Below are positions 7,217 through 16,685 of a stretch of 33,460 nucleotides of DNA, piece by piece. Origin of the DNA: Bacteroidales bacterium (GTDB lineage Bacteria > Bacteroidota > Bacteroidia > Bacteroidales > UBA12077); contig DAOUTQ010000017.1 in assembly GCA_030668615.1 (NCBI GenBank), forward strand, positions 1 through 33,460. The letters are read 5' to 3'. Made by a program: the position numbers and the translations under genes. The notes under the pieces were generated by a model, which was not told where the DNA came from, ran no database searches, and saw only the letters and a program-made list of their open reading frames with translations. Within the stretch, counting starts at the first letter, position 1, and every line of letters starts with the position of its first letter.

Positions 7217-8344
7217 TTATTTAATGCATTGCATCTTTTTTAACTGGCAGTTCTCGTTTGTTTTTAAATTATACAAATATATACCACTTTGTAGTTTACT
7301 TCCATCAAAACTAAAAGAGTGTATACCAGCCTTTTGTTGTTCAGTAAATGTAAAGTGTTTTTTTCCTGTAAGATCAAAGATTTCAATTTTTACAAAACCA
7401 TCATTTTGCAGTTCATATTTAATTTGTGTATACGAATTAAATGGATTGGGATAATTCTGGTATAAAAATGTTTTGTTTTTATTTGAATAATCTGGGATAT
7501 TTGTTGTGCTATCCGTACTAGCTAAAGTTGTATCATTATAAGTTGAAATTTTCCATAAAGTTGTATCGCTAAGAACTATATTACTTGCAATATTTTGAAA
7601 ATATTTTGCATCGCTTTCGGCTAATTCTGCATAATAAGATATTTCTTCAGTACTTTCAATAAAAATACTTGAGTAAATTGCGCAGGCCATAAGATATGAA
7701 CCTTTTAATGAAGGATGATTCCAGTCGCTCATATGTAGGTAATGAAGCGGATAATCTTTTTCATCTAAAACCTGATACCATGCCCAACCTACGGGTGCAA
7801 TGGTGAAACCAATTTCATCTGAATATTGAATAGTTTTATCGTAAATAATATTTTGCATGTCTTCATAAGTGTCCGTCCATCCTTCAACCCAGGTCATACC
7901 ATCTTCAAATGCCCATGGTAGGCAAAATATCATACGTGTTGATTCGCAATTTTCATGAATTTTTTCTTCAAACTCAACAAGAGCTGGATATGCCTGATGT
8001 TGAGCGTAAAAATCAGGATATGCAATTGTTACTCCAACACCTTGTATAATAATATAATCCCAGTTTCTTTCATTAATTTTTTCTTCAACTAAATCAAGGC
8101 TTACAAGTTGATCCAGTAATAATCCAACGCGATTATATGATCCTATATAAACATCTTTCCCTGAATTATTAGCCATATTTTCTACAAGACTCGGAAGATC
8201 ATTATAATTAAAATAGCTACTACCAATAAATAAAATTTCAAGGGGATTATCATCAACGGCATTTGCACTTTCCCGTGAAACTATGACGAGTATAACTAAT
8301 AAGAAAACAGTTTTAAAATACCTGTTCTTCAGAAACTTAATCAT
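7217..8344 (-). CDS. Secreted SGNH/GDSL-like hydrolase with T9SS sorting domain
   Basis: A 375-residue protein. Residues 1-29 form a signal peptide (FKTVFLLVILVIVSRESANA). Residues 30-270 look like an SGNH hydrolase of the DUF4886 type: the first block LEILFIGSSYFNYNDLP places the nucleophile Ser in GSSY, and the last block SDWNHPSLKGSYLMAC holds the Asp and His of the triad. Residues 295-375 are a type A C-terminal sorting domain (YQNYPNPFNSYTQIKYEL, IEIFDLTGKKH, SGIYLYNLKTNENC), which directs proteins through the outer membrane by type IX secretion and anchors them at the surface. The substrate is unknown; sugar esters are a guess from the family. The usual first block is GNSF or similar, so GSSY is a variant. 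Confidence 0.8.
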   Translation of the reverse strand: MIKFLKNRYFKTVFLLVILVIVSRESANAVDDNPLEILFIGSSYFNYNDLPSLVENMANNSGKDVYIGSYNRVGLLLDQLVSLDLVEEKINERNWDYIIIQGVGVTIAYPDFYAQHQAYPALVEFEEKIHENCESTRMIFCLPWAFEDGMTWVEGWTDTYEDMQNIIYDKTIQYSDEIGFTIAPVGWAWYQVLDEKDYPLHYLHMSDWNHPSLKGSYLMACAIYSSIFIESTEEISYYAELAESDAKYFQNIASNIVLSDTTLWKISTYNDTTLASTDSTTNIPDYSNKNKTFLYQNYPNPFNSYTQIKYELQNDGFVKIEIFDLTGKKHFTFTEQQKAGIHSFSFDGSKLQSGIYLYNLKTNENCQLKKMQCIK

Positions 8345-8451
8345 TCTATAGGTTTAATTCAAAGTCTAAAGTAGACATAATATATATGGATAAATTATTA
8401 AATCTACGAAATGATGAAACCAATATACGAACTGAAATTTCTACTATATTT

Positions 8452-9078
8452 TTATGGGAGAGCGTTTAATTTAACCCAAACTATAAATGGCATTGGAACT
8501 ATTTCACTTCCTGTTAATCCTGTTTTCTGAAGATCTCTCTCTTGCACAAATCCATGTTTTTCAGTATCAAAGCCGTTTATTCTATACCCCATATTGTTCA
8601 AAAATTCATTTAATGGTTCATAAACATTTTGTTCCAGCATAATGTTTCTTATTAGATTAACATCTAACGTTTTACCATATTGAATAGTATGATTTTTCCA
8701 TTTTTCTGAATTAATAAAGGCATTAGCTTGATTCTTGAGAATGTCTGAATAGTACATTGGATAACCAATGTTAAAAGATTGTAGATTGAATGTAATACTG
8801 TCTTTAGCAATCTCCCACAGTTGATTAATTGCATTTATTTCATCTTCTAAATTCTTTTCAGATAAAGTATTGTTAAAATCAGATACTGAATATTTAACTG
8901 AAGTGTATATAGTTGAGTCTTTATCTTTCCAAAATGTTAAGATCCTTAAGATACTGTCTTTTTCAATTTTTATTGAATAATCAACTTCTGATTTGCTTAC
9001 AGTAACCTGACTAAATATAGCTTCTGAAGCAAATAGTATAAATATGAATGATAAGATAATATGAAATCGATAATTCAT
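8452..9078 (-). CDS. Exported protein of unknown function
   Basis: A 208-residue protein with a clear signal peptide (residues 1-23, FHIILSFIFILFASEAIFSQ). The mature part is soluble, with no recognised motif and no cysteines seen. Stretches such as LRILTFWKDKDSTIYTS and EPLNEFLNNMGYRINGFDTE suggest a mixed alpha/beta fold. It is the last gene of a tight minus-strand group with the membrane protein at 9168-9581 and a possible 29-residue peptide whose stop overlaps this start as ATGA. I do not recognise the family. Confidence 0.75.
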   Translation of the reverse strand: MNYRFHIILSFIFILFASEAIFSQVTVSKSEVDYSIKIEKDSILRILTFWKDKDSTIYTSVKYSVSDFNNTLSEKNLEDEINAINQLWEIAKDSITFNLQSFNIGYPMYYSDILKNQANAFINSEKWKNHTIQYGKTLDVNLIRNIMLEQNVYEPLNEFLNNMGYRINGFDTEKHGFVQERDLQKTGLTGSEIVPMPFIVWVKLNALP

Positions 9079-9164
9079 AATTTTAAATTTTTAATTCTTA
9101 ATTTATCGATAAGATTGATAGAATTTTCGGCTATTTCAATTCCTGTACTAATTGGATCTGTCAT
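9075..9164 (-). CDS. Possible 29-residue small protein or coupling peptide
   Basis: ATG at 9164, sequence MTDPISTGIEIAENSINLID followed by KLRIKNLKL, TGA at 9077-9075. It starts 3 nt after the stop of the membrane-protein gene (9168) and its TGA overlaps the ATG of the next gene (9078) as ATGA. Such exact packing between two genes of an operon is what a real, translationally coupled gene looks like. The peptide is amphipathic with a basic C-terminus and no recognised family. It could also be chance, since only 90 bases are involved. Confidence 0.4.
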   Translation of the reverse strand: MTDPISTGIEIAENSINLIDKLRIKNLKL

Positions 9165-9167
9165 AAT

Positions 9168-9581
9168 TTATTTTTTTATAAGATATTTTTTGCTAAAAAT
9201 CCATAATCCAAGAAGGAATAGTAGCCACCCAATTCTAAAATGCTTGCCTTGAAATGTCCCGTTTAAATCTTCAAGAATGCTTGTAAATTCAAAGAAAGTA
9301 ACAATAATAGCAATTCCCGTGAAAATTAAAGCTGATTTAAATATAGCAGGAGATTTTGTTTTGTTTGTGTTGATTATACCAAAAATTACAAAAACTAAAT
9401 AACCTAATATTATTGATGTTAAAAAAAGTTGAGATGATGCTTTTCCAGCATAATCAGCTATTGGGAGTAATTTGAACGAAACGCTATGTATTTCGAATCC
9501 ATTATTGAGATTGAAAGTAAGCACAATAAGCTGTCCGGAAATTAAACCCAAAATAAGCAAGGCAAGAGATAATTTCTTCAT
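9168..9581 (-). CDS. Four-helix membrane protein of unknown function
   Basis: A 137-residue integral membrane protein with about four hydrophobic segments (residues 4-25, 47-69, 80-101 and 118-132). The first begins right at the start (MKKLSLALLILGLISGQLIV), and a polar loop follows segments 1 and 3. It ends in KKYLIKK. It is the first gene of the minus-strand group 9581-8452, with 3 nt to the possible small ORF and 89 nt to the exported protein. No motif identifies a function; a small inner-membrane accessory to the exported protein is only a possibility. Confidence 0.75.
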   Translation of the reverse strand: MKKLSLALLILGLISGQLIVLTFNLNNGFEIHSVSFKLLPIADYAGKASSQLFLTSIILGYLVFVIFGIINTNKTKSPAIFKSALIFTGIAIIVTFFEFTSILEDLNGTFQGKHFRIGWLLFLLGLWIFSKKYLIKK

Positions 9582-9667
9582 TATACAATTATTTATTAGT
9601 CGAAATTACTAAAAATAATCGAAAAGATTTTGGATAAATTTTGGTCTCCTTTTTTTAATTATTAGAA

Positions 9668-11200
9668 CTATTTTATTTCATAGTAATCCAGATAAGAATT
9701 AATGTCCAGAGCTTTGCCTGTGCCTTTTTCAAGCCTTTTATTCCAATCGTAATATTCTCCTTTGCTGTAGAAGTGTTGTATTAAATACGCTCCAACTTCC
9801 TTATTAAATGCATAGTCTTTTCCGAATTTTTCTTCCAATGTATTATGGATCTGACATGCAACAATATCTGCTAATAAATAGTTTTGAAGATAAAGTGGAT
9901 ATGATACATAAATAATATTTTTTAAGCCTTGTGTCCTGAATTTTTCAGAATCAATTAGAAAATATTTCTTGGCTAATTCTTTTTGAATTTCATCGTAATC
10001 TTTTTCAGGATTTAGGTACAATTCTGTTTCACGCATGAAATTATATAAATGATACCTTATAAATGCCGGAGCATACTTATTTGCTATTAATTTTCTTTCA
10101 TTTATTTGTACTTCAGTAAGATTAGTATATTTTTTTTGCCATTCAATATTTCTGGAAAACCAAGCACTTGTTTCAGCCATACCTTCAGCAAAAGATGCAT
10201 TTGCGTTTCCAGGAATCCATTCATATCCTTCTAAAATAGGAGTGTTTATTGAGTTAAAAAGACCATGTAAACCATGACCCATTTCGTGCATCCATACAGA
10301 GATGTCCATTCCTAATGTCATAACCGCACGAAAATCATTTGGAATGTTAATCATTAATCCTTGGCCTCCAACACCATCTGGAAGTTTCATTTCAACCAAC
10401 TTTGCAGGTAGTTCATCGTAATTAATTCCAATATTATTTAAGGATATTTTAACAAGTTCAATATTATCTTTTGTTTTTACTTTTATCGGATCGTTATTTC
10501 CATAAAACTGTCCAATAAACTGAAATAAATTCCTTTGTTCAAAATCTTTTGTATTGTTCTCGTCTTTAACTTTTTCAACTAAATTATTATATGGAGCATA
10601 GGTCAATTTTCCCATTTGATTTACAAAATCCATAAACCACTCATAGCCTAAACCATTAGTTTCAAAACTTAAATGCACATAGTTATCATATCCTAATTCA
10701 ATCGATTTTTGGTTTCGTAATTTTATAAGTTCCAGCATTTTTCCATCAAAATCATAATTGGAATTATCTTTCTCTCCTGAAACTTCCATCATTTCTTCTA
10801 ATTCATTTCTTAATTCCATTACTTCTTTGTCATACTCAACACTTGCAGATAATAAAACAAGATGCCATTTCTCTATTCTGCGCTGAAGAATTGTATCTGT
10901 AATTTCATTACGTTTTGGGTACCAAGTGTTTATCAGAGTGTTTAACGTGTCGTTATGAAGTAAATTATAGAATTTTTGCTTGGGTGATTTCAAATCAGCT
11001 TCAGCCTCCGCAGAATAAAAGTTCCAATATGCATCACCAATTTCAAATGCAATTTCCTCATATTGGATTTCTTTTTTTGTTAAGAAATTATTTAGGTCAT
11101 TCTCAGGATTACTACACGCAATATTTATAAATATAAATAACGAAAAGCTTAATAACAATATGTTTTTCATTTTGAATTTATTCACTGAGTATTTCTTCAT
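9668..11200 (-). CDS. Zinc metallopeptidase lipoprotein (M2/M3-like, HEMGH)
   Basis: A 510-residue protein with an N-terminal lipoprotein signal (MKNILLLSFSLFIFINIACS; Cys29 is the predicted lipidated residue). The gluzincin zinc site is WMHEMGHGLHGLF, with H305 and H309 as ligands and E306 as the general base. The conserved downstream stretch NASFAEGMAETSAW should supply the third ligand Glu. The mainly helical body and these motifs fit the oligopeptidase group of M3 (thimet oligopeptidase) and M2 (ACE-like) enzymes, which act on short peptides. The start at 11200 is used; an ATG at 11170 (Met11) would place the signal peptide directly at the N-terminus and may be the true start. It acts at the envelope. 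It is downstream of the first kinase gene on the same strand, with a 73-bp gap. Confidence 0.85.
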   Translation of the reverse strand: MKKYSVNKFKMKNILLLSFSLFIFINIACSNPENDLNNFLTKKEIQYEEIAFEIGDAYWNFYSAEAEADLKSPKQKFYNLLHNDTLNTLINTWYPKRNEITDTILQRRIEKWHLVLLSASVEYDKEVMELRNELEEMMEVSGEKDNSNYDFDGKMLELIKLRNQKSIELGYDNYVHLSFETNGLGYEWFMDFVNQMGKLTYAPYNNLVEKVKDENNTKDFEQRNLFQFIGQFYGNNDPIKVKTKDNIELVKISLNNIGINYDELPAKLVEMKLPDGVGGQGLMINIPNDFRAVMTLGMDISVWMHEMGHGLHGLFNSINTPILEGYEWIPGNANASFAEGMAETSAWFSRNIEWQKKYTNLTEVQINERKLIANKYAPAFIRYHLYNFMRETELYLNPEKDYDEIQKELAKKYFLIDSEKFRTQGLKNIIYVSYPLYLQNYLLADIVACQIHNTLEEKFGKDYAFNKEVGAYLIQHFYSKGEYYDWNKRLEKGTGKALDINSYLDYYEIK

Positions 11201-11273
11201 AATTATTGGTTTTGTTTTTTTGATATCAATTTGTAGTTAGATTTCATGTATATGAAAGAGTTTAATACATACA

Positions 11274-12641
11274 TTAAAATATTAGTGTAAAAGTAGTTTC
11301 TTTTATAGGTTCTGATTTTACAGAAATACTACCACCATGCAAACGCATTATTTGTCGTGAAAGACTTAATCCGATTCCGGAACCATTTTCTTTGCTTGTG
11401 AAAAATGGTATAAATATTTCTTCAATAAGATTTTCAGGTATGCCATTCCCGTTATCTTTAATACTTATTGTTGGATGCCGATCATTATTTATCCAACTCT
11501 TTATCTCAATATTTTTACTTTTAGGTAGAACATTACTATTAACAGCATCTGTAGCGTTATTTATTAGGTTTAAAAGCACATGTTCTATAAGACTTTTGTC
11601 ACATAAAATATTTATATCTTCTTGATCAACATGGGATTTAAAAGAAATTTCTTTTTTGGCAAGCTCATCTTTTTTTAGAAACACAATTCCCTTAATTATA
11701 TCAGCAAGATTAACTTCTTCAAATTTTGGAGTAGGAAGTTTTGTGAGACTTCTGAATTTATTCACAAAATCAAGTAATGCCTTGCCTCGTTCTTCTATTA
11801 GCTCAAGACCTGTAACAGTCTGTTGAATGGTGTTGTCTGAAATATCGTTGGCAGTAACTAATGTGCTATTCGTTTTGAAAAAACCTGCAATAGTACCTGT
11901 TAATGATGTAACTGGTGTCACTGAATTAATAATTTCGTGGGTAAGTACTCTGATCAATTTTTGCCACGAATCCATTTCTTTTTCGTCCAGCTCATTTTTG
12001 ATATCCTGAAAAGAGATTAATTTGATTTCTTTCTGAGCAATTTTAAATATTGACATTTTAATAGCCAAATGTTGTATTTCTTTTCCTGAATTTAACACAA
12101 TTACTTTTTGCTCATTAAAACTCATCTTCTTCACGATGTTGGTTAAGCCTAATTTAACTTTATCCAAAACATCAATTGAGTTTAATACTTGTAAATTCAG
12201 AATATCTTTAGCTGCTTGATTTACAATTTCAACTTTCCCGGTTTGATCAAAAGCAAGTAATCCAATTCCAACATGCTGAACGATATATTGTGTATATCTA
12301 AGCTGATTTTCTTTATCTATTCTTACTTCTCTTACAATATCACCAATCTCATTAAGAAAATATCCTAATTCATTAAACGGATAAACTCTTGATGGGGAAA
12401 AATACATAGTTGGATTGTTATCTTTAATATATTCAAGCATTCTTTTTAAATCATCTCTTCTTTTAAGAATATATTTAATTAGGTTCCATGTTTGTATAGA
12501 AACAAGAATAAAAAGGGAAGATATGCAATATAAATAATTCGTTTTAAACGATAAAAATGCAAATAGTAAAGAAGATAATACGATAAGTATTACCCTAACA
12601 ATAATCCCATAATAATATTTATTAGAGTTCATATTTTTCAA
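11274..12641 (-). CDS. NtrB-like membrane sensor histidine kinase, module 1
   Basis: A 455-residue kinase. Two membrane helices fill residues 9-55, with almost no periplasmic loop between them, so sensing is probably within the membrane or through a partner. A PAS domain follows (about 115-215, VGIGLLAFDQTGKVEIVNQA). The H-box is RVLTHEIINSVTP (H235), the N-box LLNLINNATDAV, and the G-boxes DNGNGIP and GSGIGLSLSRQIMRLHGGSI. The C-terminus (TFTLIF) ends right after the ATPase domain, as in NtrB-like kinases. The gene starts inside the end of the sigma-54 activator gene (20-nt overlap), so the pair is co-translated and the activator at 12622-13998 is its partner. Confidence 0.92.
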   Translation of the reverse strand: MKNMNSNKYYYGIIVRVILIVLSSLLFAFLSFKTNYLYCISSLFILVSIQTWNLIKYILKRRDDLKRMLEYIKDNNPTMYFSPSRVYPFNELGYFLNEIGDIVREVRIDKENQLRYTQYIVQHVGIGLLAFDQTGKVEIVNQAAKDILNLQVLNSIDVLDKVKLGLTNIVKKMSFNEQKVIVLNSGKEIQHLAIKMSIFKIAQKEIKLISFQDIKNELDEKEMDSWQKLIRVLTHEIINSVTPVTSLTGTIAGFFKTNSTLVTANDISDNTIQQTVTGLELIEERGKALLDFVNKFRSLTKLPTPKFEEVNLADIIKGIVFLKKDELAKKEISFKSHVDQEDINILCDKSLIEHVLLNLINNATDAVNSNVLPKSKNIEIKSWINNDRHPTISIKDNGNGIPENLIEEIFIPFFTSKENGSGIGLSLSRQIMRLHGGSISVKSEPIKETTFTLIF

Positions 12642-13998
12642 TTTTATTGTAAAGGGTTTTTCTGGTTATTCCAAGTTCTATTGCTGTTTTATTTATATTA
12701 CCCTTATTTTTAAAAAGTGCTTCTTTAATTGTTAATTTTTCTACATTATTAAGGTTTAGTGATGCTGTAAATGTCGGTTCGCCTAATTTAATATTGCCTG
12801 TAAACTGAAGGTTTTCGGGTTTTATTATATTATCTTCAGTCATAATTACAGAATTTTCAATCATATGCTGAAGTTCCCTTACATTACCGGGCCATTTGTA
12901 TTGTTTTAACCTGTCTATAGCATTACCGGTAATTTTAATATTGGGTTTATCATATTTTTTCCCATAAATTTTTAAAAAATGTTCAGCTAATAAAAGAATA
13001 TCATCTCCTCGCTCTCGTAGAGGAGGAATCTCAATTTGCACTGTATTAATTCTGAACATAAGATCTTCTCTAAAGAGATTATCTTTAATCATATTTGACA
13101 ACGATTTGTTGGTTGCAGTAATTAATCTTACATCAATAGGTATTGTTTTATTTGATCCAACAGGGATTATATTTCTATTTTGCAATACAGTTAATAATTT
13201 CGATTGAAGTGATATCGGAAGATTCCCTATTTCATCGAGAAACAGACTTCCTCCCGAGGCAGTTTCAAAGCGACCAATTCTATCTTCTTTAGCATCTGTA
13301 AAAGCGCCTTTTCGATGTCCGAAAAGCTCGCTTTCGAATAATGTTTCTGATAATGAACCAAGATCAACACTAATAAAAACATCATTTGCTCGATTCGACT
13401 GTCTATGAATTTCTCTGGCTATAAGTTCTTTACCTGTTCCATTTTCACCCAGAATAAGTATGTTAGCATCGGTTGGAGCAACTTTTCTTACAACATCCAA
13501 AACTTCCATCATTACAGGTGAATTGCCAATTAATGTTGTGTATTTTTTTTCAAGTTCTTCAGAAAGATGTTTTTGTGTATGAATAAGCTTAGTAACTTTA
13601 AGTTTAGATTGCCTAAGCTGATAAGCGGATTTTACGGTTGATATTAACTTAATTGGATCAAAGGGTTTCTGAATGAAATCTGTGGCACCTTCTTTCATAG
13701 CTTTTACGGCAAGTTCAACATCACCGTAGGCAGTAATTAATATTATTACAGCATTTAGATCGCTTTTTAAAATCTCCCTAAGCCAGAATATTCCTTCATT
13801 CCCGGTATTTATTCCTGCTGTAAAATTCATATCCAGAAGAATAACGTCAAATGTTCCTGAATGTAGTTGAGAAGTACATTTTGCAGGATTCTTTATAGTA
13901 ATAACCTCTTCAAACTCTTGTCTTAGAATAAAAGAAAGCGATTTTAATATTCCTTCATTATCATCAATAACCAGTATTTTTCCTTTAAGCTTCGACAT
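12622..13998 (-). CDS. NtrC-family sigma-54-dependent response regulator, module 1
   Basis: A 458-residue activator. The receiver domain (1-120) has IDDNEG, phosphoacceptor D56 in ILLDMNF, ITAYGD and QKPFDP. An AAA+ domain (about 155-390) has Walker A GENGTGKELIA, the sigma-54 contact loop in the form GAFTDA (common form GAFTGA), Walker B GGSLFLDEIG, and the arginine-finger region LFREDLMFRINTVQIEIPPL. The C-terminal Fis-type helix-turn-helix is NKTAIELGITRKTLYNKIEK. After D56 the loop reads NFTAGINTGNEGIFWL, longer than in ordinary receivers and shared by the paralogues at 18041 and 23356. It is divergent from the permease at 14264, whose upstream region has a sigma-54-like site, so that permease is the likely target. 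Confidence 0.95.
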   Translation of the reverse strand: MSKLKGKILVIDDNEGILKSLSFILRQEFEEVITIKNPAKCTSQLHSGTFDVILLDMNFTAGINTGNEGIFWLREILKSDLNAVIILITAYGDVELAVKAMKEGATDFIQKPFDPIKLISTVKSAYQLRQSKLKVTKLIHTQKHLSEELEKKYTTLIGNSPVMMEVLDVVRKVAPTDANILILGENGTGKELIAREIHRQSNRANDVFISVDLGSLSETLFESELFGHRKGAFTDAKEDRIGRFETASGGSLFLDEIGNLPISLQSKLLTVLQNRNIIPVGSNKTIPIDVRLITATNKSLSNMIKDNLFREDLMFRINTVQIEIPPLRERGDDILLLAEHFLKIYGKKYDKPNIKITGNAIDRLKQYKWPGNVRELQHMIENSVIMTEDNIIKPENLQFTGNIKLGEPTFTASLNLNNVEKLTIKEALFKNKGNINKTAIELGITRKTLYNKIEKYEL

Positions 13999-14086
13999 AT
14001 TTAAATGATTATTAATCAGTTAGTGATTTGCTCTTCTTTTAAGCTTTACATTCCATATTAAGCGAGTATTATCAAAATTACAAAAA

Positions 14087-14127
14087 AGTGGATACTTATT
14101 GTACGTAGTGTATAAAAATTAAACACT
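14087..14127 (+). promoter_or_regulatory. Candidate activator-binding repeats upstream of permease 1
   Basis: AGTGGATA at 14087-14094 and AGTGTATA at 14107-14114 are 20 bp apart. ACACT at 14123-14127 is the inverse of AGTGT. They lie about 75-100 bp upstream of the -24 element at 14190, the usual distance for sites of NtrC-type activators. The repeats are short and one base differs, so this is tentative. Confidence 0.3.
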
Positions 14128-14189
14128 TTTTAAAAGAATAAAATATTAAAAATGCAGTTAAGACACAGAAAATGAGGCGAATGAGTTAG

Positions 14190-14205
14190 TTGGCACTGGG
14201 ATTGA
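14190..14205 (+). promoter_or_regulatory. Sigma-54-like promoter of permease 1
   Basis: TTGGCAC, 5 nt, TTGA. The -24 half is perfect against the known TTGGCAC-N5-TTGC consensus and the -12 half has GA instead of GC. It lies 58 bp before the permease start and is divergent from a sigma-54 activator, which strengthens the call. Confidence 0.75.
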
Positions 14206-14263
14206 ATAAAAGTAATCAGATAGATAAATTGATTTTAATAATAATTATAAATAATTTTCAATT

Positions 14264-16681
14264 ATGAAAACATTCCTAAAATTTTTCTTCCGAGTTAACT
14301 CGCGAAATAAAACATTTATGTTCTTAAATACTATGGGACTTGCTATTGGAATGGCAGGTTTTATAATGATAATGCTTTGGGTAAAAGACGAAATGTCTTA
14401 TGATAAATACAATGAAAATGCTTCTCGTATTGTTAGGATTAAACTTGATTACAGTATTATGGGAGAAGATGATAATGCAATAGTTTGTCCTGCACCAATG
14501 GCGGCAGCATTAATAGCTGATTTTCCCGAAGTGGAGAATGCAGTTAGATTCAGAAATTATGGAAGTAGTACCATAAAATACGAAGATAAAAGCTTCAAAG
14601 AAAATCGAATTATCTTTGCTGACTCAACGGTATTCGATGTATTTACAATTCCCTTTGTTAAAGGAAACTCTAAAACAGCCCTTGTTGCACCAAAAACAAT
14701 TGCAATTAGTGAATCGATGGCTAAAAAGTATTTTGGTGATGAAGATCCGATTGGAAAGCTTCTTAAATTTAATAATAGAACTGATTTTGAAATTACTGGA
14801 GTTTACAAGGACATTCCATCAGCTTCACATTTTCATTTCGATTTTATAGCTTCAATATATACTTATAATGAATGTTATCAGCCTGTTTGGGTTAGTTTTA
14901 ATTTTATGACATATGTTTTGTTAAAAGAAGGGGTAAATCATAAAGATTTCGAAAGTAAACTATCCTTATTGGTAGAAAATTATATGGCTACCCAAATGTC
15001 ACAGTGGATGGATTTGTCCTGGGAAGAAATACAAAAGAATGGTACATGGATGGAATTTAAAATACAAGAACTTGCTGATATTCATTTATATTCACATCAT
15101 GACGATGAGCTTTCCGTCAATAGTGACATCATGTATATTTATATTTTCTTAGTTATTGCTTTGTTTATATTGTTTTTAGCATGTATCAACTTCACAAACT
15201 TGTCTACTGCAAAAGCAATTGCACGTTCCAAAGAGGTTGGTATGAGGAAAATTTTTGGAATAAGAACCATTAAACTTGTACGTAACTTTCTTTTAGAATC
15301 ATTTATTGTTGTATTTATTGCTCATATTATAGCAATGATTTTGGTCGAAGTATCCTTACCATATTTTAATGAACTTTCAAGAAAATCACTCTCAATTAGT
15401 TATTTGGATCCTTCAATATTAATTGGTTTAATTGCATTAATAATAATAACCAGCCTTTTTGCAGGGAGTTATCCTGCATTTTATCTTTCATCATTCAAGC
15501 CTATTTCGGCTTTGAAAAATCAAGTTACTTCAGGCAAAAAGAAAACAAGATTTCGAAGTATTTTGGTAGTTGGGCAGTTTGTAATTTCAATCGTTTTACT
15601 AACTTCAACTTTGGTGTTAAATAAGCAGATGAGTTATATTCAGAATAAGAATATGGGTTTTGAAAAAGAAAATATGATTGCATTAAGAAATACGTATTTA
15701 ATTGGCAATAGTATTGAAAGTTTTAAAGCAGATTTATTAAATAGTCCGGATATTAAAAAAGTAAGTATATCTAGCTTTCTTCCCATACCAAATAGTAGCA
15801 GTTCAAATACAGTTCTGTTTAAAGATGGAATTAAAACTCCAGAAATTGCAGCATACGAAGTTTGGAATATAGACTATGATTATGTGAGTACTTTAGGATT
15901 GAAAATTATTAAAGGAAGAGACTTTTCTAAAGATTTTTTGACAGATTCCACTTGTGTTTTAATTAATGAGGCAGCAGCAAAATCGTTTGGATGGGATGAC
16001 CCAATTGGACAAATTGTTGGATTATCTACAGATGTTAATACCGAATTGGAAAACTACACAGTAATTGGTGTAATGGAAGATTTTAACTTTGAATCAGTTC
16101 ACGATCCAATTAAGCCACTTGTTTGTTTTTTAAATAGAAGCAGGGGAGCAATGTCTATTAGAATGGAAGCTAATGCTGATATTCGATCTACCATAAAGTT
16201 TTTGGAAAAAAAATGGAAAGAGTATGCTCCAGATCAACCTTTTGAATACGATTTTTTCGATGAAAGTTTAAATCAAATGTATGCATCTGAAGTGAGGCTG
16301 GGAAGAATTCTTGTATCTTTTACAATCCTTGCGTTTTTAGTTTCTTGTCTTGGTTTGTTTGGATTAGCTTTATTCTCAACCGAACAACGTAAAAAAGAAA
16401 TTGGAATTCGAAAAGTGAACGGAGCAAGTATTTCCCAAACTGTGATGCTTCTTTCGTATGATTTCACAAAGCTGGTTATTATCTCCTTTATTATTGCAGT
16501 TCCAATATCTTATTATGCAGTGAGCAAGTGGCTGGAAAACTTCGCTTATCGTACTAATATTTCGTGGTGGATCTTCGCAATTACAGGCTTGCTAAGCTAT
16601 ATTGTTGCCATGATAGCTATTACATACCAGTCGTATAAGGCTTCAGCAGCCAATCCTGTAGATACATTAAGAGATGAATAA
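14264..16681 (+). CDS. FtsX/MacB-like ABC permease, module 1
   Basis: An 805-residue membrane protein built as two similar halves. Each half has a leading membrane helix (about 17-40 and 432-452), a large periplasmic MacB-type domain, and a three-helix FtsX domain (about from 289 and from 683). Each FtsX domain begins with a signature: ACINFTNLSTAKAIARSKEVGMRKIFG and CLGLFGLALFSTEQRKKEIG. The end NPVDTLRDE is shared in form with the other permeases here. Such permeases (MacB/LolCE type) use mechanical coupling to act on periplasmic or outer-leaflet substrates and need a separate ATPase of the LolD/MacB kind; none is in this window. It is probably switched on by the divergent activator at 12622 through the site at 14190. 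The stop is 4 nt from the stop of the convergent kinase 16686. Confidence 0.92.
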   Translation: MKTFLKFFFRVNSRNKTFMFLNTMGLAIGMAGFIMIMLWVKDEMSYDKYNENASRIVRIKLDYSIMGEDDNAIVCPAPMAAALIADFPEVENAVRFRNYGSSTIKYEDKSFKENRIIFADSTVFDVFTIPFVKGNSKTALVAPKTIAISESMAKKYFGDEDPIGKLLKFNNRTDFEITGVYKDIPSASHFHFDFIASIYTYNECYQPVWVSFNFMTYVLLKEGVNHKDFESKLSLLVENYMATQMSQWMDLSWEEIQKNGTWMEFKIQELADIHLYSHHDDELSVNSDIMYIYIFLVIALFILFLACINFTNLSTAKAIARSKEVGMRKIFGIRTIKLVRNFLLESFIVVFIAHIIAMILVEVSLPYFNELSRKSLSISYLDPSILIGLIALIIITSLFAGSYPAFYLSSFKPISALKNQVTSGKKKTRFRSILVVGQFVISIVLLTSTLVLNKQMSYIQNKNMGFEKENMIALRNTYLIGNSIESFKADLLNSPDIKKVSISSFLPIPNSSSSNTVLFKDGIKTPEIAAYEVWNIDYDYVSTLGLKIIKGRDFSKDFLTDSTCVLINEAAAKSFGWDDPIGQIVGLSTDVNTELENYTVIGVMEDFNFESVHDPIKPLVCFLNRSRGAMSIRMEANADIRSTIKFLEKKWKEYAPDQPFEYDFFDESLNQMYASEVRLGRILVSFTILAFLVSCLGLFGLALFSTEQRKKEIGIRKVNGASISQTVMLLSYDFTKLVIISFIIAVPISYYAVSKWLENFAYRTNISWWIFAITGLLSYIVAMIAITYQSYKASAANPVDTLRDE

Positions 16682-16685
16682 TGAA

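Noticed and set aside
9061-9252. Plus-strand open frame of 63 residues
   Set aside because: It is antisense to the minus-strand operon and overlaps both the membrane protein and the possible small ORF; nothing supports it.
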